The notes beneath the pieces were generated by a model. The model made no database searches and was not told the origin of the DNA. It saw only the letters and a list, made by a program, of their open reading frames with translations. Below are positions 16,684 to 24,500 of a stretch of DNA of 64,000 bases, in pieces (position 1 is the stretch's first letter; every line of letters starts with the position of its first letter). Where the stretch lies: positions 80,282 through 144,281 of the forward strand of contig NZ_JMIR01000019.1 of assembly GCF_000714935.1 (NCBI RefSeq), in the 5' to 3' direction. A program made the position numbers and the translations under genes. The DNA is from Tumebacillus flagellatus (lineage in GTDB: Bacteria; Bacillota; Bacilli; Tumebacillales; Tumebacillaceae).

Positions 16684-16697
16684 AGTAAAATTTTACT
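16684..16697. promoter_or_regulatory. Palindrome AGTAAAATTTTACT, candidate PadR operator
   Basis: A perfect 14-bp palindrome between the padR -10 box and its start codon, placed to block or clear the promoter when bound. Confidence 0.5.
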
Positions 16698-16721
16698 TGT
16701 CAGTTTATCTCCTTGTGGTTT

Positions 16722-16750
16722 ATTATAACACCAGCTACCTTGCAATGAAA
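16722..16750 (-). promoter_or_regulatory. Sigma-A promoter of the padR operon
   Basis: Minus-strand TATAAT (16727-16722) with TTTCAT (16750-16745) at a 17-base spacing. The -10 is perfect; the -35 is poor, as expected for a regulated promoter. Confidence 0.6.
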
Positions 16751-16815
16751 GGTACTGTACGAAAAAAATTCACGGCGAGGTGATCTCGATTCCATTCGAC
16801 AAAAAAGAATAAATT

Positions 16816-16883
16816 TTTACATGACAGAAGGAAACGCACCAGCTAAAGTAGAAATTGGATAACGCATCATGTAAATCATACTA
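16816..16883 (+). promoter_or_regulatory. RND exporter promoter region with paired TTTACATGA / TCATGTAAA arms
   Basis: TTTACATGA (16816-16824) and its reverse complement TCATGTAAA (16867-16875) are 42 bases apart. The second arm lies in the spacer of a possible promoter, TTGGAT (about 16856) and CATACT (about 16878). Looping or cooperative repression by one regulator is plausible. Confidence 0.4.
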
Positions 16884-16924
16884 CTCCATATGAATGTTCG
16901 AGAAGAAAAGGAGTGAATTGGACT

Positions 16925-19900
16925 GTGACCCATTTAACACGTTTTTCGTTGCGCAACCCGATCGCCGTGTTCATCTTGGTGTTGCTCATCATCGTCGGCG
17001 GTGTCTACTCCACGACGAAGCTCAACCAAGAGATGATGCCGGACGTATCGCCGGCCGCCATCTACGTCAACGTGGTCTGGCCGGGTGCTTCAGCGCAAGA
17101 AGCTCTCAATTCCGTGACCAAGCCGCTTGAACGGGCCCTCAATAATGTAGAAGGTGTGCAAAAGCTCACCTCCAGCACCTCAGACTCGGTATCCTTCATC
17201 CGTTTGGAGTTCGACCTCGGCGTCGACCGCGAGCTGAAGAAAACCAAAGTCGAAGAAGCGGTTGCTTCTGTCCAATTGCCGGCGACGGCGATGGCTCCGA
17301 ACATCATCAAGGGCGGTTCCAACACCGTGCCGATCCTGTTTGCGTCGCTCGTCCCGAAGGACGGCGTCTCGCAAGACGACTTCGAGAAGGAAGTTGTCGA
17401 TCACGTCCTCCCGGCGATGAAGTCGGTGGGCGGCGTCGCTTCTGTCGACGCACAAGGTCTGAAGCAATCCAAGATCGTCATCGCCGTCGATCCTGAGAAA
17501 TTGAAAGCGCAGAAAGTCACCTATCAACAAGTGCAACAGATGATTCAAGCTCAGAACGTCAACGCTCCGCTCGGTCAAGTCACCCTCAACAAAATGGACG
17601 AGACCGTCACGCTCAGCGGCGCGCTGACCACAATCGATCAAGTCTCCAACCTCACGCTGCGCCCGGACCTCAAGCTCCGCGACGTAGCGACCGTCTCCAA
17701 CGTCAATTCCGCAGAAACGATCACCACCGTCGGCGAAAAGTCCGGCATCGCGATCTCGCTGATGAAAAACGCGGACGCCAACACCGTCGAAGTGGTCAAA
17801 GCTCTCAATGAAGAGATGAAGAACTACGACAAAGTGGAAATGAAGATGATCTGGGACTCTTCGGAACAGATTTCCGAATCGGTGTTCTCGATGGTGCGCG
17901 AAGGCGGCCTCGGCGCCGTGTTCGCGTCACTCCTGATCCTCTTGTTCCTGCGCAACTTCCGCGCCACGATCATCTCCATCGTTTCGATTCCGCTGTCCAT
18001 CTTGATCACGTTGACGCTCTTGCAGCAGTTCCACATCGCGCTCAACTTGATGTCGCTTGCCGGGATGATCGTCGCGACCGGCCGCGTCGTCGACGACTCG
18101 ATCGTCGTCATTGAAAACATCATGCGACGACTGCAATCCGAGAAGATGAGTTACGAATTGATCGTCGACTCGATCAAGGAAGTCGTCAAAGCGATCACGT
18201 CGTCCACGCTGACGACCGTCGCGGTCTTTGCACCGCTTGGCGCGCTCTCCGGCATGATCGGGATCGTGTTCGGTCCGTTCGCGCTGACCGTCGTGTTCTG
18301 CTTGCTCGCATCGCTCCTCGTCTCCGTCACCGTCGTTCCGATGCTGTCGTACCTGATGATGAAGAAATTCGGCTCCGCTTCGCATGAAGACCATGAAGGC
18401 GGCTGGGCGAAACGCTACAAAAAAGCTCTGCTCTGGTCGTTAAACCACAAAAAAACCGTGCTCCTCGCAGCGCTCGTGCTGCTCCTCGGCTCGGCTCCGC
18501 TGGCGATGACGACCGGCTTTACGTTCTTGCCGTCCGAGCAAAACAAAGTCGTCGGCTTGACGCTTACCCTGCCGCGCGGCACAGAACTGCAAGAGATTCA
18601 ATCGTACTCGAAAGGCATCGACGAAAAACTTCGCCAAGACCCGCGCGTGGAAACGTCGCAGTTGACCGTCGGCGCTCCGAAAGGCAGCGGCAAGGAAGCG
18701 TCCGTCACCAACGTCGCCAACTGGATGGTGCTGCTCAAGAACGGCACCGACATCGTGAAGTTTATCGACGAGAAGAAACAAGAACTGAAACCGAACCGCG
18801 AATTCACCACGCTTGAACTGTTCCAAATCCCGAACGCCGCCAACGGCGCAGACGTGCAGATCGTCGTCAACGGCCCGACCCAAGAGGCGATCAAGAAAGC
18901 GGCTGAGAAACTCACCGACATCGTCAAAAACGTTCCGGGCACGGAAAACGTCAAAAACAACCTGCAGGAAGGCATCAAGGGCATCGAAGTCAAAGTCCGC
19001 CATGACGACGCGCTCGCACACGGCTTGACCTCCGGCCAAGCGCAACAGATGATCCGCCCGTACCTGTCCGATTCCCAAATCGGCGTGATCTCGGACGGCA
19101 CGACGCAAGAAAACCTGTACATGCAACTGAAGCCGGGCAACGGCATCTCTTCCGTCGATGCGATCGCCAACCTCGAACTGATGGATGCGACCGGCAAAGT
19201 GTTCCAAGTCAAGGACATCGCCGATGTCAACGAAGTCGACCAACCGGGCGCGCTGCAACTGCTCAACGGCAACGAGTACGCTTCCGTCTCGGCGGGCATC
19301 ATCGGCGAAGACAAGTCCAGCACCTCTTCCGCGATCAAAGACGCGCTGAAAGGCGTGCAACTCGAAGACGGCGCTTCCTACTCCCTGGGCGGCGCAAACG
19401 CGCAAATCGCAAGCATGGTCAAAGACATGATGATGGCGTTCTTGATCGCCATCGGCGCGGTCTACATCGTTATGGTCGTCACCTTCGGCGAAGGGAAAGC
19501 ACCGTTTGCGATCCTCTTCTCCATCCCGTTTGCGCTGATCGGTTCGTTGCTTGGCATCAAGATTTCCGGCCAACCGATCTCGTTGCCGAGCATGATCGGC
19601 TTCCTGATGCTGATCGGGATCGTCGTCACCAACGCAATCGTCCTGCTCGACCGCGCGAAGCAAGAGATGGCCAAGGGCCGCTCGATTCGCGAGTCGCTGG
19701 TCTCCGCAGGCGGCGTGCGTCTGCGCCCGATCTTGATGACGGCCATCGCGACGATGTTCGCGATCCTGCCGCTGACGATCGGCTTCGGTTCCTCGATGGT
19801 CATCTCGCAAGGCTTGGCGGTCGTCGTCATGGGCGGTCTGATCTCTTCGACCTTCCTGACCCTGTTCATCGTTCCGGTCATGTTCGAGATTCTGCATCGC

Positions 19901-19963
19901 AAACAAGTGAAACAAGAACGCCAAAACACCGGCAAAGCGAACCTGAAATCCGCACAAGCGTAA
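16925..19963 (+). CDS. RND-family efflux permease (SwrC-like)
   Basis: 1012 aa with the AcrB-type layout: an N-terminal helix (FSLRNPIAVFILVLL), a porter domain, helices 2-6 at about 330-480, a second helix near 505-525, a second porter domain, and helices 8-12 at the C-terminus. Helix 4 has the proton-relay pair Asp390-Asp391 (RVVDDSIVVIENI). GTG 16925 is chosen because AAGGAGTGA is nine bases upstream; GTG 16913 would touch the ribosome site. No adaptor or TolC gene is adjacent, as usual for Gram-positive members. SwrC exports and protects against surfactin in B. subtilis; lying convergent to the NRPS-PKS genes, this one may export the product. Confidence 0.9.
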   Translation: MTHLTRFSLRNPIAVFILVLLIIVGGVYSTTKLNQEMMPDVSPAAIYVNVVWPGASAQEALNSVTKPLERALNNVEGVQKLTSSTSDSVSFIRLEFDLGVDRELKKTKVEEAVASVQLPATAMAPNIIKGGSNTVPILFASLVPKDGVSQDDFEKEVVDHVLPAMKSVGGVASVDAQGLKQSKIVIAVDPEKLKAQKVTYQQVQQMIQAQNVNAPLGQVTLNKMDETVTLSGALTTIDQVSNLTLRPDLKLRDVATVSNVNSAETITTVGEKSGIAISLMKNADANTVEVVKALNEEMKNYDKVEMKMIWDSSEQISESVFSMVREGGLGAVFASLLILLFLRNFRATIISIVSIPLSILITLTLLQQFHIALNLMSLAGMIVATGRVVDDSIVVIENIMRRLQSEKMSYELIVDSIKEVVKAITSSTLTTVAVFAPLGALSGMIGIVFGPFALTVVFCLLASLLVSVTVVPMLSYLMMKKFGSASHEDHEGGWAKRYKKALLWSLNHKKTVLLAALVLLLGSAPLAMTTGFTFLPSEQNKVVGLTLTLPRGTELQEIQSYSKGIDEKLRQDPRVETSQLTVGAPKGSGKEASVTNVANWMVLLKNGTDIVKFIDEKKQELKPNREFTTLELFQIPNAANGADVQIVVNGPTQEAIKKAAEKLTDIVKNVPGTENVKNNLQEGIKGIEVKVRHDDALAHGLTSGQAQQMIRPYLSDSQIGVISDGTTQENLYMQLKPGNGISSVDAIANLELMDATGKVFQVKDIADVNEVDQPGALQLLNGNEYASVSAGIIGEDKSSTSSAIKDALKGVQLEDGASYSLGGANAQIASMVKDMMMAFLIAIGAVYIVMVVTFGEGKAPFAILFSIPFALIGSLLGIKISGQPISLPSMIGFLMLIGIVVTNAIVLLDRAKQEMAKGRSIRESLVSAGGVRLRPILMTAIATMFAILPLTIGFGSSMVISQGLAVVVMGGLISSTFLTLFIVPVMFEILHRKQVKQERQNTGKANLKSAQA

Positions 19964-19971
19964 TGAGAAGA

Positions 19972-20000
19972 GCCCCCGCCAAACGGCGGGGGCTTTTTTT
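19972..20000 (+). terminator. Terminator of the RND exporter gene
   Basis: Perfect 9-bp arms GCCCCCGCC / GGCGGGGGC with an AAAC loop, followed by seven T. It lies between the convergent RND gene and the stand-alone C-domain gene. Confidence 0.93.
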
Positions 20001-20009
20001 GGTGCATTT

Positions 20010-21512
20010 TTATTCCAGAGCGTCGAACAGTCCGAGAGCGGCGACGATGTCGATTTCGGCAGCGGAAATCGTGTCGATCTCGGCGAGCGCGAGGTCCGGG
20101 TTCTCCGCGACGGCGCGCAAGATGTTGCCGTACTGTTCGGCAAACAGGCGGATCGTCTCTTCTTCGAAGAGATCGGAGTTGTACTCGAACGTGCACCAGA
20201 TCACGGTGTCGGAAGTGCGGACAGACAGCGAGACATCGAACTTCACCGCTTGGTGGTCGATCAGCTCGTACTCCATCTCCAAGTCGGAGAGCCGGATCGG
20301 CACAACGGTTTTGTTCAAGTTGAACATGGTTTGAAAGATCGGGGGATGTCCCGGCACGCGCTCCGGTTGCACGGCGTCGATCACGCGCTCAAACGGCACA
20401 TCTTGGTGTTCGAACGCTTCCATCGTGCGCTCGCGCACTTGTTTGAGCAGGTCGCGAAAGCTCATGTCGGCCGACAATTGACTGCGCAGGGTCAGCGAGT
20501 TGATGAACGCGCCGATGGAGCCGTGCGTCTCCGGCGCGTTGCGCCCGGAGATCGGGAAGCCGACGAGGATGTCTTCGAGTGCGGTGTAGCGGTAGAGCAG
20601 CGTTTGGTACGCCGCCATCATCGTCACAAACAGCGTGACTTCTTCGCGGCGGCTCATCTCTTGGATGCGCTCCGGCAGGCCGTCGGAGAAAAACAGGTTG
20701 AAGTGCCGCCCGGAGAACGTGCGGATCGCCGGACGAACGGTGTCGATCGGCAGTTCCAAGACCGGGAGCGGACGCTTCAGTTTTTCTTGCCAATAGGAGA
20801 CTTGCTTGTCGACGCGCTCCGGCGTCAGGTAGGCGCGTTGCCAAGCGTCGTAGTCGATGACGTCCGCTTGCACGGGCGGCAGATTCACCGCGCCGCCCTG
20901 CTTGAGCGTTTCGTAGATCGTCGCCACTTCCTGAACGAACACACCCGTGGACCAACCGTCAAACACGCTGTGATGCACGGCGACGGCCCAGAGGTGTTCG
21001 TCTGCCGAGAGCCGCAGAAGTTTCGTGCGAATCAGCGGCAATTGATCGAGTTGGAACGGCTGCGAGCAGACTTCAACGGCGAGGCGTTGCTCTTCGGCTT
21101 GCCGTTCCCCTTGCGGCAAATCGGACAAATCGACGAGCGGGACGGGCAGATGGAGAGCAGGGGCCAACCGTTGCACCGGTTGCCCCTCCTCGTTGAGATG
21201 AAACGTCGTGCGCAGCGCTTCATGGCGCGCGATGACGGTGTTTAGGCTTTGTTCCAGCAGGTGTACTTGCAACTTCCCCCGAAAGCGCAGCCCGACCGGG
21301 ATGATGAACGCGGCGTTGCCGGGCTCCAATTGGTCGGACCACCACATGCGGGCTTGCGTGGGAGACAGTTCATACGCGTCTTGGTTGCGCGGCACGCGAG
21401 GGATCGTGGAAGATCCCTCGTTCGCCGCTTTGTTGCGTTTCAGTTGTTTCTCCAGCAACTCGCGCTGTTTGGGCGACAGTGTTGCCAGCTTGGCTTTTAA
21501 CTTGTCATTCAT
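20010..21512 (-). CDS. Stand-alone NRPS condensation domain, candidate chain-release enzyme
   Basis: 500 aa: one complete C domain and nothing else. Residues 1-30 (with LSPKQRELLEKQL) resemble the docking helices that precede C domains. The catalytic HHSVFDG is intact near residue 181, with later motifs such as YWQEKL, VGFPISGR and DVPFERVIDA. No A, T or TE domain follows; the chain ends in an acidic tail. Its ATG overlaps the end of the PKS gene by eight bases, so translation is coupled. As last gene of a line with no thioesterase, it may join the ACP-bound chain to a free amine, alcohol or water, or cyclise it. That role is inferred from position. Confidence 0.9.
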   Translation of the reverse strand: MNDKLKAKLATLSPKQRELLEKQLKRNKAANEGSSTIPRVPRNQDAYELSPTQARMWWSDQLEPGNAAFIIPVGLRFRGKLQVHLLEQSLNTVIARHEALRTTFHLNEEGQPVQRLAPALHLPVPLVDLSDLPQGERQAEEQRLAVEVCSQPFQLDQLPLIRTKLLRLSADEHLWAVAVHHSVFDGWSTGVFVQEVATIYETLKQGGAVNLPPVQADVIDYDAWQRAYLTPERVDKQVSYWQEKLKRPLPVLELPIDTVRPAIRTFSGRHFNLFFSDGLPERIQEMSRREEVTLFVTMMAAYQTLLYRYTALEDILVGFPISGRNAPETHGSIGAFINSLTLRSQLSADMSFRDLLKQVRERTMEAFEHQDVPFERVIDAVQPERVPGHPPIFQTMFNLNKTVVPIRLSDLEMEYELIDHQAVKFDVSLSVRTSDTVIWCTFEYNSDLFEEETIRLFAEQYGNILRAVAENPDLALAEIDTISAAEIDIVAALGLFDALE

Positions 21513-24500
21513 GTTCGCTCACCGCCGAATTTTGCAACAGTTCCAGCACGTCGTCTTCGTCCAGCTCGCCAAGCTCTGCCAGCAGTTCTGCCAGTTCTTC
21601 GTCTTCGCCCAGTTCCGCCGCGCCGATCATCTGGTCTTGCAGCGATGCCGCCAGTTCGGAAATCGTCGGGCCTTTGAGCAGTTCGACAACCGCGAGTTTG
21701 ACTTGCAGGGCTTTTTCCAGCGAGACGCGCAGTTCGATGGCGAGCATCGAGTCGAGACCCAGCGAGTTCAGCGGTTGGTCGGCCGTCAACGTGGAGCGGT
21801 TCAAGCGCATGACGTGCGCGACCACGTCTTGGAGGTGCTCTTCGAGCATCGCGAGACGCTGTGCGTCGTCCGACGCGCCCTTCCACTGTTCCAGGAAGTT
21901 CACGTCGTTACCGACCTCTTGGCTTTCGTTTCCTTCGCGGCATTCGGCGGCGATGTCGACGATCATCGCCGGAGCGAAACCGCCCGGGTAGTTGTTCTGG
22001 GCGACGACGTCCCACTTGGCAATCGAGACGGTCACGTTCGGGTTTTCGTTTTGCAGCAGGTGGCCGAACGCTTCCAGACCTTTTTCCGGCGAGAATTGGT
22101 ACATGCCGCGGCGCTCGAAGAACTCGATCAAGTCGAGCTTGGTCGCCATCCCGACTTCCCCCCACGGCCCCCAGTTGATGCTGAGCCCCGGCAAGCCTTG
22201 CGCTTGGCGGTCATACGCCAGCGCGTCGAGGAAGGCGTTGCCCGCCGAGTAGTTCGCTTGCCCCGGCGAGACGACGACGGCCGCCAGCGACGAGAACAGG
22301 ACGAAGAAGTCGAGGTCGTGATGGCGGAAGTATTGGTGCAAGTTCCACGAACCGAACACTTTCGGGCGCAGGACGTTGCTGAGATCGTCCAGCCCCATGT
22401 TGAGGATCGTTTGCGGGACGGAAACGCCCGCGGAGTGGATCACGCCGCGAATCGCCGGCCAGCCTTCCGCTTCAAACTGCGCGAGGCGGGCAAACAGGTC
22501 TTCGCGGTTCGACACGTCGCAGCCGAGGACGTGAATGCCGGCGCCGAGCGCTTCCAGTTCCTTCACGGCGGCGATGCGTTCGCCGACACGGCTGTCGCGC
22601 TCAATCTGCGACCACGTGTTGCGCGGCGGGAGGTCTTCACGACCGAACAGAATCAAACGGCGAGCACCGTTTTCGATGGCGTAGCGGGCGATCTGCAAGC
22701 CGAGACCGCCGAATGCGCCGGTGATCAAATAGCTGGCATCGGCGCGGAACTTCGGCGCCATCGGCAAGGTCACGTCCTGTGTGAAGACGACGCGGACGAT
22801 GTAGCGCAGCCCGTTGCGGAATGCCACTTGGTCCTCTCTGATTCCCTTGGAGACCAGGTAGAGTTCCGCTTCGATCTCCGCCGCGTCCGCCGCCGCGTCG
22901 ATCGTTTTTCCGTCGAGATCGATGATGCCGCCCCACAGTTCCATGTGCTCTTGGTGCCCGAGAACGCGGGCGAGACCCCACAGGGGCGCTTGCGCCACGT
23001 TGAGACGGTCTTGCGTGCCGAAGACCGGCTGCGAACCGCGCGTGACGAGCCACAGGCGCACATCGTCTTTCAATGCGGCTTGAGCCAGCGATTTGACGAG
23101 CAGGAGTACCGACGCGGAACCGAGCCGTTCCGCTTGGGCGAGGTCGTCGTTCGTCAGTTCGCCGCCGGTTGCGGCGTCCACGCTCCAGAGGTGCACCACG
23201 CCTTTGCACGCCACCCCTTGCGCGGCGATCCATTGCATCAGCTCGCGGTAATCGTCCGCAGAGGTCGGGTTCAAGCGGGCTGCGCCGTTTTCTTGGCTCC
23301 AGCTGTCTCCGCGCTCGACTTGCAGAACTTTTTCACCGCGTTTCAAAAGGGAAGCTGCCAGTTCACGGCCGACGCCTTGAGCGTCTTGGAAGACCACCCA
23401 GAGACCCGGTGCCTCCGCTGCGCTCTCTTCCGCGACCTCGCGCTCTTGCGCTTTCCATGCCAATTCGTTGAATCCGATGTTGCCGCCGCCGCTGCCGTGC
23501 GAATCGTCCTTGAGCGAGCGGGCGATGCAATCGCGGATGAGGATCACCAGTTCCCCACGATCATTGACGAGGCAGATGTCGCCTTTGAGGATCGTGTCGG
23601 TCTGCTCGGTGATGCGGGCGTGAATCCACATATCGGGAGTCATCGCGCCGTTGCGGGCGTAGGTGTTGTTCATCGCGGTCGGCATGTAGACGGAGCTCTC
23701 TCCGTCGTTGAACGGCAGCGCGGCTGCGAGCACTTGGAAGCAGAGGTCGAGCATCGCCGGTTGCAACGTGAATTTGTCGAGGTCCGGGAGCAGGGATTCG
23801 TGCACGGCCACCTTGGCAAACGCTTCGTCATCGCCTTGCCAGAGCTGTTGAATGCCTTGGAACGTCGTGCCGTATTCCAGACCCAGCGTGCGGAAGTGAC
23901 GGTAGCATTGTTCCTTCGGCACTTCGCGGTGGAAACGCGCCTGAAGGCTGTCCAACGGTTCGGTCGGTTCGACGAGATGCTTGGCGGGGCGCACGTTGCC
24001 TTTGGCGTGCAACACCCACTCCCCGTCTCCTTTCGGCGAGGAGAAGATGCCGACGGAACCGTCTTGCTCGTTGTAGTGCGTGCGCAGTTTTACGGTTTCT
24101 TCTTCGCCTAGGAACAGCGCTTTTTGGAACTCGATGTTCGAACCGACGACCCCGTGATAGTTCTTGCCAAAGTGTCCCCAAACCGCTTGGACCATCATCT
24201 CCGCGTACGCCGCGCCCGGATAGACGACGGTGCCTTGAATTTGGTGGTCGATCAGCCACGGCAAGTTGTGCACGTCGGCGTCCGTCTCCCACATCGGGTG
24301 CGGAGCGGTCAACGTGCGGGTGAACATCGGCGAGAGGTCTTCGCCCAGACGGTCCGCTTTCGAGCGCGCCGACTCATGCCAGCAACGCTCTTTCTGCCAC
24401 GGGTAGGTCGGGAATTTCACGCGCTTGCCTTGCGGATAGAACGCGTCCCACGCCGGGTTGATGCCTTGGGTGTACAGGCCGCCGAGCGCTTCGAGCAGCT

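Noticed and set aside
16913..16924. GTG 16913 as start of the RND exporter.
   Set aside because: The ribosome site would touch the codon; GTG 16925 has normal spacing.
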